A DNA stretch of 8,525 nt, from assembly GCA_903929925.1 (NCBI GenBank), contig CAIYWO010000495.1:1-8525 (forward strand), read 5' to 3'. The position numbers and the translations under genes are program-made. This DNA is from an uncultured beta proteobacterium (GTDB taxonomy: Bacteria; Pseudomonadota; Gammaproteobacteria; Burkholderiales; Burkholderiaceae_B). Positions 1 to 6,177 of this stretch are shown here, piece by piece. Below the pieces are notes generated by a model. The model searched no databases. It was not told the origin of the DNA and saw only the letters and a list, made by a program, of their open reading frames with translations. Within the stretch, counting starts at the first letter, position 1; each line of letters begins with the position of its first letter.

Positions 1-117
1 ACGCTTGATGACCATAGCGAGGTGGTCCCACCCCTTCCCATCCCGAACAGGACCGTGAAACACCTTAGCGCCGATGATAGTTGATTAACGTCTGTGAAAG
101 TAGGACATCGTCAAGCT
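1..117 (+). rRNA. rrf: 5S ribosomal RNA
   Basis: This is the 5S rRNA of the large ribosomal subunit, presumably the last gene of an rRNA operon lying upstream of the window. Diagnostic stretches are GGTGGTCCCACC (21-32), CCCATCCCGAACAGG (37-51), GTGAAAC (55-61), TAGCGCCGATGATAG (66-80) and GTGAAAGTAGG (94-104). Terminal helix I closes by pairing bases 3-11 with 108-116, with one T·G wobble, which fixes both ends to within a base or two. The mature 5' end may lie at, or one base before, the window edge. Helix IV (around 81-94) is unusually weak. A strong terminator follows about 10 nt later, so transcription ends here. Confidence 0.96.
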
Positions 118-127
118 CTTACCCCTC

Positions 128-164
128 AAACCCCCAGTCGCCTACGCGTCTGGGGGTTTGTCTT
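128..164 (+). terminator. Intrinsic terminator of the rRNA operon
   Basis: Arms 128-137 (AAACCCCCAG) and 150-159 (CTGGGGGTTT) are exactly complementary over 10 bp. The intervening 12 nt can add a CGC/GCG stem (139-141 with 146-148) closed by a CTAC loop. A T-rich tail (TTTGTCTTT) follows. Its position directly after the 5S gene supports termination of the rRNA transcript. Confidence 0.9.
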
Positions 165-277
165 TGTGCAAGAGAAAATCGCAAAGCTGAAATTCTGTGG
201 GAGTATTTCGTCCTATGACCGCACGTTTGAAGCTAGTCGCAACGGCTTGCCTAATGTAAGATTCTTTTGTGTGCCCT

Positions 278-283
278 AAGGAG
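278..283 (+). promoter_or_regulatory. Ribosome binding site of the small membrane protein
   Basis: AAGGAG lies 8 nt before the ATG at 292, a near-consensus Shine-Dalgarno sequence that fixes this start. Only weak promoter-like sequence (TTGAAG at 227 and TAATGT at 252, with a 19-nt spacer) lies upstream, so the promoter is left uncalled. Confidence 0.75.
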
Positions 284-291
284 CAAATAGC

Positions 292-645
292 ATGACGAAT
301 CCTATCCCTCAAGAACCTACTCCGATCGACTTGCGCGTCATTACACAAGTTGCGTACGGCTTATTTGCAATTGGTTTGCTTAGCGCGGGTGTATTCGGCG
401 CAGCGAGTGTTGCTGCAATCGTATTGTTGTATATCAAACGTGCCGACGCTGCAGGCACTGTATATGCCGTACATTTTGACTGGATGATGCAAACGTTCTG
501 GTGGGGTCTGCTGGCTTTGGCTGTTAGCGGCTTGGCGACTTATATTTATATTGGTTGGCTTGGCGTCGTCGCCACAGGTGTTTGGGCGCTGTTTCGTTTG
601 ATCAAGGGCTGGCTAGCCTTGCATGAAGGGCGTACGCCGATGTGA
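292..645 (+). CDS. Small integral membrane protein (COG3671-like), function unknown
   Basis: A 117-residue protein of unknown function. It begins with a polar, Pro-rich N-terminus (1-15), followed by a hydrophobic segment at about 18-47 ending in YIKR. A short polar stretch contains HFDWMMQTFWWG (61-72). Two more hydrophobic segments follow (about 70-88 and 89-105), then a basic tail, FRLIKGWLALHEG. The pattern HFxxQxxTFW, then a closing W-x3-R-x3-G-x2-AL-x2-G motif, is what I recall of the uncharacterised membrane family COG3671 (DUF4870-like). The assignment is from memory of the motif and gives no biochemical role. The start is well supported by AAGGAG 8 nt upstream. The gene stands alone between the rRNA terminator and a bidirectional terminator, so it is probably monocistronic. 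Confidence 0.8.
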   Translation: MTNPIPQEPTPIDLRVITQVAYGLFAIGLLSAGVFGAASVAAIVLLYIKRADAAGTVYAVHFDWMMQTFWWGLLALAVSGLATYIYIGWLGVVATGVWALFRLIKGWLALHEGRTPM

Positions 646-666
646 CGCGTTGCGTTTGCAAATAAA

Positions 667-696
667 AAAACGGCACCGTAACTACGGTGCCGTTTT
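667..696. terminator. Bidirectional intrinsic terminator
   Basis: A near-perfect inverted repeat: bases 667-680 are exactly complementary to 683-696 (AAAACGGCACCGTA and its reverse complement), leaving a practical loop of 4 nt. It sits between two convergent genes, 21 nt after the membrane protein stop and 15 nt from the stop of the histone-like gene. Read on the minus strand, the stem is followed by seven Ts; on the plus strand by four. It should therefore stop both transcripts and be stronger for the minus-strand gene. Confidence 0.9.
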
Positions 697-711
697 CATT
701 CGTGCATCGAT

Positions 712-1179
712 TTATTTCAGGTGACCACTAACGATTTTGGTCAACTCAAACATCGAAACCTGGTTCTTACCGAACAAAGGCTTGAGCTTGTCATCGGCAT
801 TGATGTTACGACGGTTCTTGGCGTCTTGCAGATCATGCTTCTTGATGTAGTCCCAAATCTTCTTTGTGACTTCTGTACGTGGCACTGCAGTTGCACCAAT
901 AACGGCGGCCAATACTGCGCTAGGAGTCAATGCTTTCATGAAAGCAGCGTTAGGCTTGCGAGCAACTTTCTTCGCAGCTGGCTTCTTCGCAGCAACTTTC
1001 TTTGCAGCAACTTTCTTCGCAGCAACCTTCTTCACAGCAGCTTTTTTAGCAACTGGCTTCTTAGCGGCAACTTTTTTCACAGCAGCTTTTTTAGCGACTG
1101 GTTTTTTAGCAGCAACTTTTTTGGCAGCTGGTTTTTTAGCAGCAACTTTCTTAGCAGCAGGTTTTTTGGCGGTGGCCAT
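712..1179 (-). CDS. Histone H1-like Lys/Ala-repeat protein with C-terminal SWIB/MDM2 domain
   Basis: A 155-residue, very basic protein in two parts. Residues 5-74 are fourteen consecutive pentads KK(P/V/A)(A/V)(A/V), the Lys/Ala/Pro pattern of eukaryotic H1 tails and bacterial histone H1-like nucleoid proteins, expected to be disordered and to bind DNA non-specifically. Residues about 78-155 resemble a SWIB/MDM2 domain: LTPSAVLAAVIG, RTEVTKKIWDYIKKHDLQD, then KLKPLFGKNQVSMFELTKIV. The open frame extends 24 codons further upstream, but ATG 1179 is preferred. AGGAG precedes it by 7 nt, and the repeat architecture starts at once, whereas the upstream extension is a hydrophobic, Cys-containing stretch unlike the family. 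Its likely role is nucleoid packaging or DNA topology; this is inferred. Similar fusions are known in Burkholderiales, and separate SWIB proteins in chlamydiae. Confidence 0.9.
   Translation of the reverse strand: MATAKKPAAKKVAAKKPAAKKVAAKKPVAKKAAVKKVAAKKPVAKKAAVKKVAAKKVAAKKVAAKKPAAKKVARKPNAAFMKALTPSAVLAAVIGATAVPRTEVTKKIWDYIKKHDLQDAKNRRNINADDKLKPLFGKNQVSMFELTKIVSGHLK
958..1167 (-). repeat. 15-bp-period tandem repeat encoding KKxxx pentads
   Basis: Fourteen in-frame 15-bp units inside the histone-like gene, each encoding KK followed by PAA, VAA, PVA or AAV. A second level is visible: the three-pentad block KKPVAKKAAVKKVAA occurs twice in succession (residues 25-39 and 40-54), meaning a 45-bp duplication. 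The units differ at synonymous sites (for example TTTTTT against CTTCTT for the Lys pair on the plus strand), so the tract is old but still able to change length by slippage. Confidence 0.9.
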
Positions 1180-1225
1180 ATGGGCTCTCCTAGTGAGGCA
1201 GATTAATGTGCACAACAGGCGCAGC

Positions 1226-1231
1226 ATAATA
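1226..1231 (-). promoter_or_regulatory. Possible -10 element for the histone-like gene
   Basis: On the minus strand TATTAT lies about 47 nt upstream of the ATG at 1179, which would give a leader of roughly 40 nt. No good -35 hexamer is seen at 16-18 nt; TTGTCT is present but only 14 nt away. The call is tentative. Confidence 0.3.
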
Positions 1232-1256
1232 CTTCTGCGCAGGAAAGACAAAGATT

Positions 1257-1285
1257 TTGTCGAAACCTAGCCGAAATAATACTAA
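1257..1285 (+). promoter_or_regulatory. Possible promoter of the amidohydrolase-pyrC unit
   Basis: TTGTCG (1257-1262), a 17-nt spacer, then TACTAA (1280-1285). The hexamers are only moderate matches to the sigma70 consensus. Transcription would begin near 1292, downstream of the ATG at 1286, which fits the choice of the later start at 1349. Confidence 0.3.
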
Positions 1286-1348
1286 ATGTCGCAAATTTGT
1301 CTACGATGTAAACTCATTTCTCCTAGGACAAACGGGATTGTTTTCGCT

Positions 1349-2542
1349 ATGTACCCACGCTCACCACTAGCCTCGATACAAAAATTCCACCAAGAACTTG
1401 TGGCGCTGCGGCGTGATTTGCATGCCAATCCCGAGCTAGGATTTCAAGAGATTCGTACGTCTGGGATCGTTGCTGGTGCCCTCGAAGCGATGGGTGTTGA
1501 AGTACATCGTGGCATAGGGAAAACCGGTGTCGTTGGGGTAATACGCGGCCAAAAGGCTGACTCGGGAAAGATGATTGGGCTGCGCGCGGACATGGACGCT
1601 CTCCCGATCAAAGAGGACAGTACCGCTGCGCATTGCTCGACTGTCCCGGGGATGATGCACGCGTGCGGACACGATGGGCACACAACGGTTCTGCTGGGTG
1701 CGGCAAAGTACTTGATGCAGAACCGCAACTTTAACGGTACTGCGGTGCTGATTTTTCAGCCGGCCGAGGAGGGCTTGGGTGGCGCTCAGGCAATGGTGGA
1801 CGATGGGCTGTTTGACCGTTTCCCCTGCGACGCGATCTATGCGCTGCACAATTGGCCCGCCCTGCCAGCAGGCATGATCGGTTTAAATCCGGGACCCATG
1901 ATGGCGGCATCGGATCGGTTTGAGATCGTGATCAATGGGCGTGGCGGTCACGGGGCTCACCCTTATCAAACGATTGACCCGATCGTTGTGGCGGCTCAAA
2001 TGGTCACCGCGCTGCAAACGGTCGTGTCGCGCAATGTGCACCCAGTTGAGTCTGCGGTTATTTCTTTCGGACATATTCATGCCGGGAATGCTGGCGCTGC
2101 GAGTGTGATCCCCGGCACTGCCAGGCTGATTGGCACCGTACGCACCTTTAGCGATACGGTGCAAGCCTTGGTCGAGTCGCGGATGCGTAGTTTGATTCAT
2201 TCCATCGCCGAAGGGTTTGGGGCGACGGCTGATTTCACGTACGGACGTTACTACCCAGCTACGGTCAACGTAGCTGAGCATGCAGCTTTTGTTACTCAGG
2301 TGGCAACAGACTTGTTTGGCGCAGACAAGGTGGTGCCGAACCTGATTCCCTCGATGGGTGCTGAGGATTTCTCGTTTATGCTCAAAAAGGTGCCCGGAGC
2401 ATACTTTCGTCTCGGGCAAGGCGGGGCAGAGCAAGGGCGTGTACTGCATAACTCGCGCTTTGACTTCAATGATGAGGTGATCCCCGCTGGTAGTGCTATG
2501 TTTGCTTCGATTATCGAACGCGCGATGCCTTTGGAAAATTAA
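1349..2542 (+). CDS. M20 family metallopeptidase / amidohydrolase (hippurate hydrolase-like)
   Basis: A 397-residue M20 (subfamily D) di-metal amidohydrolase. This family cleaves N-acyl amino acid amides such as hippurate or indole-acetyl amino acids; the substrate here cannot be told. Visible motifs are [10 protein letters not shown] (77-86), HACGHDGH with C106, H108 and H111, FQPAEEG with E140 (general base) and E141 (metal), ALHNWP with H167, the lid-domain GGHGAHP (199-205), [10 protein letters not shown] (334-343) and [10 protein letters not shown] with H367. All expected ligands are present, so the enzyme should be active. The frame is open from ATG 1286 (418 residues), but the extra 21 residues (MSQICLRCKL...) do not resemble the family and overlap the likely promoter. 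From 1349 the protein starts a normal 15-20 residues before [12 protein letters not shown]. Neither start has a convincing Shine-Dalgarno. There is no signal peptide, so it is cytoplasmic. The pyrC start is 2 nt after its stop. Confidence 0.9.
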   Translation: MYPRSPLASIQKFHQELVALRRDLHANPELGFQEIRTSGIVAGALEAMGVEVHRGIGKTGVVGVIRGQKADSGKMIGLRADMDALPIKEDSTAAHCSTVPGMMHACGHDGHTTVLLGAAKYLMQNRNFNGTAVLIFQPAEEGLGGAQAMVDDGLFDRFPCDAIYALHNWPALPAGMIGLNPGPMMAASDRFEIVINGRGGHGAHPYQTIDPIVVAAQMVTALQTVVSRNVHPVESAVISFGHIHAGNAGAASVIPGTARLIGTVRTFSDTVQALVESRMRSLIHSIAEGFGATADFTYGRYYPATVNVAEHAAFVTQVATDLFGADKVVPNLIPSMGAEDFSFMLKKVPGAYFRLGQGGAEQGRVLHNSRFDFNDEVIPAGSAMFASIIERAMPLEN

Positions 2543-2544
2543 CG

Positions 2545-3603
2545 ATGACGCAACAAACACTCACGATCGTACGTCCAGATGACTGGCATTTGCACCTTCG
2601 CGACGGAGCGGCGCTCGCCGCTGTCGTGGGAGCGACCGCTAGACAATTCGCACGTGCCGTCGTCATGCCCAATCTCAAGCCGCCCGTCACAACCGTTGCA
2701 TTGGCGCAGGCGTATCGGGCTCGAATCGATCAGGCGCTCCAGCAAGCGGGGATCGCGCCGGGGGCATTTACACCCTTGATGACGCTCTATCTAACCGACA
2801 ACACGAGTGCGGATGAAATCGTGCGCGCCAAGGAAACGGGCGCTGCGCTCGCCGTTAAGCTCTATCCTGCCGGAGCCACGACTAACTCTGACGCTGGCGT
2901 GACAGACCTCCTGGGGCGCTGTATGCCGGCGCTTGAGGCCATGCAGCGCGTTGGTATGCCGTTGCTAGTGCATGGTGAGGTCACGGATCCGTCTGTGGAT
3001 GTCTTTGATCGCGAGGCCTTATTCATCGACAGGGTCATGATCCCCTTGCGCAAGGCCTTGCCCGCCTTACCTGTCGTGTTTGAGCACATTACCACCAAGG
3101 ATGGCGCGCAGTATGTGCGCGATGCCGAGGGTCCTGTTGCTGCAACCATCACTGCCCAGCATCTGCTTTACAACCGGAATGCGATTTTTCAGGGTGGGGT
3201 GCGGCCGCATTTTTACTGCTTACCTATTTTGAAGCGAGAAGTGCACCGTTTAGCCCTGGTCGAAGCCGCTACAAGCGACAGCCCGCGTTTTTTCTTGGGA
3301 ACCGATAGCGCACCCCATGCCAAGGGTTTAAAAGAGCACGCGTGCGGCTGTGCAGGCTGCTATACGGCACTCCATGCCATGGAGTTGTACGCAACGGCGT
3401 TTGACAGCGTCGGCAAGCTCGATAAGCTCGAGGCCTTTGCAAGTTTGCGTGGACCAGATTTCTATGGTCTGCCACGCAATCAAGGGACCATCACCTTGCG
3501 CCGAGAGCCTTTCGCTATTCCGCAAGAGTTGGCATTTGGTGATGAGAGCATCGTGCCGCTTGCGGCCGGAGAGTCGCTGCCTTGGTCCATGGTCGCTAAG
3601 TAG
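2545..3603 (+). CDS. pyrC: Dihydroorotase, class II (PyrC)
   Basis: Dihydroorotase makes dihydroorotate from N-carbamoyl-aspartate, the third step of de novo pyrimidine synthesis, in the cytoplasm. The length of 352 residues is typical of the short class II enzymes (E. coli about 348). All binuclear zinc-site residues are visible: DDWHLHLRD with H15 and H17, the lysine to be carboxylated K105 in AVKLYPAG, H143 in LVHGEV, H181 in FEHIT, and D254 in GTDSAPH. Substrate-binding R19 and N43 (MPNLKPP) are also present. The start ATG has GGAAA 7 nt upstream, inside the end of the preceding amidohydrolase gene. The 2-nt gap suggests co-transcription and probably translational coupling. It converges on the ABC-F gene with only 23 nt between stop codons and no visible terminator. 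Confidence 0.97.
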   Translation: MTQQTLTIVRPDDWHLHLRDGAALAAVVGATARQFARAVVMPNLKPPVTTVALAQAYRARIDQALQQAGIAPGAFTPLMTLYLTDNTSADEIVRAKETGAALAVKLYPAGATTNSDAGVTDLLGRCMPALEAMQRVGMPLLVHGEVTDPSVDVFDREALFIDRVMIPLRKALPALPVVFEHITTKDGAQYVRDAEGPVAATITAQHLLYNRNAIFQGGVRPHFYCLPILKREVHRLALVEAATSDSPRFFLGTDSAPHAKGLKEHACGCAGCYTALHAMELYATAFDSVGKLDKLEAFASLRGPDFYGLPRNQGTITLRREPFAIPQELAFGDESIVPLAAGESLPWSMVAK

Positions 3604-3626
3604 TCGTGTAGGCTCGCGGTCGCTCG

Positions 3627-5474
3627 TCAAGCCAACGATTTAGCCTCGAGCGCTTCCCAGCGCTCGAATTTTTTTGTGAGCTCCGCTTCGATCTGTGTGA
3701 GCTTTTCTTGGATTTCTGAGAATTTGCCTGGGTCGTTCTTGTAAAGCGCGCCGTCACTCAGTTTTGCCACCAACGACTCCTGCTCTGCTTCAAGACTTTG
3801 AATCATTGCCGGCAGTTCGTTTAGCTCTTTGGTTTCCCAGGGGGCTAGTTTGGTCTGACGTGACTTTGCCGAGGTGTTGTTGCTAGTCTGGCTCGTATCG
3901 GCAGGCTTGCTGGCAAGGGTGGAGGTCACTGTGCCGGCGGCCGCTTTGACTTGGTCTATCGCTGCACGTGGCTTGCGTGCCTTACGTTGACGCTCCCAGT
4001 CGGCGTAGCCCCCGACATAATCCATCCACTTCCCATCGCCTTCGCTAGCGATCGTTTGTGTGACAACGTTATCGAGGAAGGTTCGGTCGTGGCTGACGAG
4101 TAATACGGTACCGGGATAGTCCTGTAACAGTTCCTCAAGCAGTTCGAGTGTTTCAATATCCAGATCGTTGGTCGGCTCATCGAGCACCAGGATGTTTGCG
4201 GGGCGTGCAAACAGGCGGGCGAGCAACAAGCGTGCGCGCTCGCCACCTGAAAGACTTTTAACCGGTGACTGCGCGCGTGCGGGTGCAAACAGAAAGTCGC
4301 CTAAGTAGCTCATGACATGTTTGCGCGCTCCGCCAATCTCAATCCATTCGCTGCCTGGGTTAATCACGTCGGCGAGTGTCGCATTTTCGTCTAGCTGGCT
4401 GCGCATCTGATCGAAGTAGGCGACGCTGAGGTTTGTTCCAAGCTTTACGGTGCCACTATCAGGCGCGAGGGTCCCGAGGATGAGCTTGAGTAGCGTTGAT
4501 TTGCCTGCGCCATTCGGCCCGATTAAGCCGATACGATCACCGCGCATGATTGTCGTTGAATAGTTTTTGACAACACAATGATCACCGAATGATTTGCTCA
4601 CATCGACAAGTTCAGCCACGAGTTTTCCAGAGCGCTGGCCTGCGTCCAAGGCGAGTTGTACGTTGCCCTGACGTTCGCGACGATCCGCGCGCTCCACACG
4701 CAGGCGTTCAAGACGGCGGACGCGACCTTCATTGCGGGTCCGCCGTGCTTCGACGCCTTTGCGAATCCAAATCTCCTCTTGCGCTAAGAGCTTGTCGAAA
4801 CGGGCATTCTCAAGGCGTTGCGATTCTAGCCATTGCGCTTTATGCCCTTGCCAGTCGGTGAAGTTACCCGGAAAACTTAGTAGCTGACCGCGGTCGAGCT
4901 CCACGATACGTGTGGCAACCGAGTCTAAAAAACGGCGATCGTGGGTGATGATAATGGCACTACCGGGCCACTGCTTAAGTGTTGTCTCAAGCCAAGCAAT
5001 ACCGTCTAAGTCGAGATGGTTCGTTGGTTCGTCTAGGAGTAACAATGTCGGGTCGTTCGCGATCGCGCTAATGAGCGCTACCCGCTTGCGCATGCCGCCC
5101 GACAGTGTGCCGACGCGCGCTTCGGGCGGAAGCTCTAGCTTGTCGATCAGGGCGCGTACGCGTGAGGCGCGACCCCAGTCTTCGCTGTCTGGGTCATACT
5201 CGCCCATGACCGTTTCTTCGATGGTGAGGGCTTCGTCTAGAGTGGGCTCTTGCTCAACGGTTGCAACCCGGACGTGGCCTGCGACATTGATCGCACCATT
5301 GTCGGGTTGGTTACGACCGTCAAGCAGCCTCAGAAGTGAAGATTTCCCTGCGCCATTGCGCCCAATCAAGCCGATGCGTTCGTTTGCTTGAATGGTGAGG
5401 TCAGCCCCATCTAGAAGAGGATGATGACCGTAAGCGAGGTGCACGCCGTTAAGTGTGATCAGGGCAATGGACAT
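3627..5474 (-). CDS. uup: ABC-F family ATPase, Uup-like
   Basis: A 615-residue soluble protein with two ABC nucleotide-binding domains and no membrane segments, typical of the ABC-F class. Domain 1 has Walker A GRNGAGKSS (38-46), signature LSGGM (124-128), Walker B with E149 in LLDEPTNHLD, and switch H178. The linker (about 200-285) is Arg-rich (RRTRNEGRVRRLERLR). Domain 2 has Walker A GPNGAGKST (319-327), LSGGE (408-412), E433 in LDEPTNDLD, and H462. A low-complexity Ala/Ser/Thr linker (about 503-545) leads to a charged coiled-coil tail (about 546-612) beginning PWETKELNELP, the Uup C-terminal domain reported to bind DNA. Length matches E. coli Uup (about 635) and this tail separates it from EttA. 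ABC-F proteins act on ribosomes; Uup also affects precise transposon excision. The ATG at 5474 fits the family N-terminus but lacks a Shine-Dalgarno. Convergent with pyrC, divergent from rnpB. Confidence 0.95.
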   Translation of the reverse strand: MSIALITLNGVHLAYGHHPLLDGADLTIQANERIGLIGRNGAGKSSLLRLLDGRNQPDNGAINVAGHVRVATVEQEPTLDEALTIEETVMGEYDPDSEDWGRASRVRALIDKLELPPEARVGTLSGGMRKRVALISAIANDPTLLLLDEPTNHLDLDGIAWLETTLKQWPGSAIIITHDRRFLDSVATRIVELDRGQLLSFPGNFTDWQGHKAQWLESQRLENARFDKLLAQEEIWIRKGVEARRTRNEGRVRRLERLRVERADRRERQGNVQLALDAGQRSGKLVAELVDVSKSFGDHCVVKNYSTTIMRGDRIGLIGPNGAGKSTLLKLILGTLAPDSGTVKLGTNLSVAYFDQMRSQLDENATLADVINPGSEWIEIGGARKHVMSYLGDFLFAPARAQSPVKSLSGGERARLLLARLFARPANILVLDEPTNDLDIETLELLEELLQDYPGTVLLVSHDRTFLDNVVTQTIASEGDGKWMDYVGGYADWERQRKARKPRAAIDQVKAAAGTVTSTLASKPADTSQTSNNTSAKSRQTKLAPWETKELNELPAMIQSLEAEQESLVAKLSDGALYKNDPGKFSEIQEKLTQIEAELTKKFERWEALEAKSLA

Positions 5475-5553
5475 GTAGGTGCGCGCGTGCGAGGCACGAA
5501 GTAGGTTGTTAGACCGCTATTGTCGCAGGACAGCGGGATTGTCGTTTTGTATA

Positions 5554-5567
5554 CCCCATCCATGGGG
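5554..5567. promoter_or_regulatory. Short GC-rich dyad in the uup/rnpB divergent spacer
   Basis: CCCCAT (5554-5559) and ATGGGG (5562-5567) flank a 2-nt centre. The dyad lies just upstream of the putative rnpB -10 and near the expected uup promoter region. It could be a protein-binding site or chance; no family is recognised. Confidence 0.25.
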
Positions 5568-5585
5568 GCTTGGACTAATGCGCCG

Positions 5586-5591
5586 TACAAT
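5586..5591 (+). promoter_or_regulatory. Putative -10 element of rnpB
   Basis: TACAAT ends 7 nt before G5598, the first base of the uninterrupted P1 helix of RNase P RNA, exactly where a -10 should be. The -35 region at 16-18 nt is G-rich and does not match the consensus; the nearby TTGGAC (5570) is only 10 nt away. rnpB may rely on an extended or activated promoter. Confidence 0.5.
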
Positions 5592-5594
5592 GCA

Positions 5595-6016
5595 GAGGCA
5601 AGGCGAATTGGGCAATCGCGGTGTCTTAAGGGCATCGAGGAAGGTCCGGACTCCGTAGAGCGGGATAACGGTTAACGACCGTCCGGGGATGGGTGGGTGC
5701 AAACCTGTCTGTCGTCGAGGACTAGGGCCACAGAGACGAGTCTGCAATGGGGGTGTGCTGCAAGGCGCACTCTGCCACGGTGATCCCGTGGTGCAAAAGG
5801 CGCTTGCGCCTTGAACATTGCAGGGTGAAACGCGGCAACCTCTATCCGGAGCAACACCAAATAGGCATACGTGTGACCTTGTGTCACGTTGGGCGGCTCG
5901 CCCGAGTATGCGGGTAGGTGGCTAGAGCACTTCAGCAATGATTTGCCCAGAGGAATGATTGCCAGCCCACGTGAGTGGGTTTACAGAATCCGGCCTATAG
6001 ATTCGCCTTGCACCTC
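5595..6016 (+). ncRNA. rnpB: RNase P RNA, bacterial class A
   Basis: The catalytic RNA that, with the RnpA protein, removes 5' leaders from pre-tRNAs. Conserved cores are GAGGAAGGTCCGGACTCC (5637-5654), GGGCCACAGAGACGAG (5725-5740), AGGGTGAAACGCGG (5822-5835), GGAGCAACACCAAATAGG (5848-5865), GCGGGTAGG (5910-5918, containing the GGT that pairs with tRNA CCA) and ACAGAATCCGGCCTATAG (5983-6000). Helices found by hand: P1 5598-5608/6001-6011; P2 5611-5617/5957-5963; P3 5619-5625/5631-5637; P4 5642-5650/5989-5996 with bulged T5645; P9 with a GCAA loop (5699-5702); P12 5742-5749/5816-5823; P15 5865-5870/5906-5911; P17 5891-5894/5900-5903, whose loop GGCTC pairs with GGGCC 5725-5729 (P6); P18 5966-5970/5975-5979 with a GTGA loop. 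P13/P14 are absent, as I recall for betaproteobacteria. At about 420 nt it is longer than remembered relatives, owing to an enlarged P12 and an extra P15-domain hairpin. No clear terminator follows; the ends are accurate to a few bases. Confidence 0.95.
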
Positions 6017-6177
6017 ATCAAAAATTATTTTGTACGGAGTATCCCTACGTTCGTACTTAATAATCAACATTTGGTTGATCCTCCAATTCATTGATTTATT
6101 TGGATATTTCAATTCTGAAATATTTCAAAAAACGCATCTAAGTCATTGATCCCATTGAAAAAAAATACGTTTCGCGC
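6017..6177. other. AT-rich spacer between rnpB and the dcw promoter
   Basis: About 160 nt, clearly richer in A+T than the flanking genes, with no supportable gene. It holds two small inverted repeats: ATCAAC/GTTGAT (6063-6068 and 6074-6079, 5-nt loop) and ATATTTCA/TGAAATAT (6104-6111 and 6116-6123, 4-nt loop). Neither has the G+C-rich stem plus T-run of a standard terminator. The base composition would suit binding by a nucleoid protein, but no specific site is recognised. Confidence 0.5.

Noticed and set aside
94..348. Small frames on both strands over the 5S end, the terminator and the membrane protein start.
   Set aside because: One begins inside the rRNA and reads through the terminator; the other is antisense. 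Neither has a ribosome binding site.
958..1167. Regular 15-bp repeats suggesting a CRISPR-like or minisatellite array.
   Set aside because: No unique spacers, and the period is exactly in frame with a pentad protein repeat in a convincing gene.
1180..1251. A longer start for the histone-like protein at 1251 (24 more residues, hydrophobic and Cys-containing).
   Set aside because: AGGAG is placed correctly for ATG 1179, and the extension overlaps the likely promoter. It is not a convincing signal peptide for a DNA-binding protein.
721..1270. Long plus-strand frames opposite the histone-like gene (161 and 134 codons), rich in Phe, Ala and Leu.
   Set aside because: They are antisense to the Lys/Ala repeat; their repetitive FFAATFF-type composition follows from it. 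No ribosome binding site or family resemblance.
1286..1348. Upstream ATG for the amidohydrolase, with a CLRC motif resembling a metal-binding pair.
   Set aside because: No ribosome binding site, no family similarity, and probable overlap with the promoter. A single C-x2-C pair is not evidence of a domain.
3604..3626. Search for a terminator between the convergent pyrC and uup stops.
   Set aside because: Only 23 nt, with no stem plus T-run; the transcripts probably overlap or end by another route.
5570..5591. TTGGAC with TACAAT as a complete rnpB promoter.
   Set aside because: The spacer is only 10 nt, too short for sigma70. Only the -10 is retained.
5517..6149. Open frames on both strands across the rnpB region (76, 88 and 86 codons).
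   Set aside because: They lie over the structured RNase P RNA and the AT-rich spacer; none has a ribosome binding site or protein-like composition.
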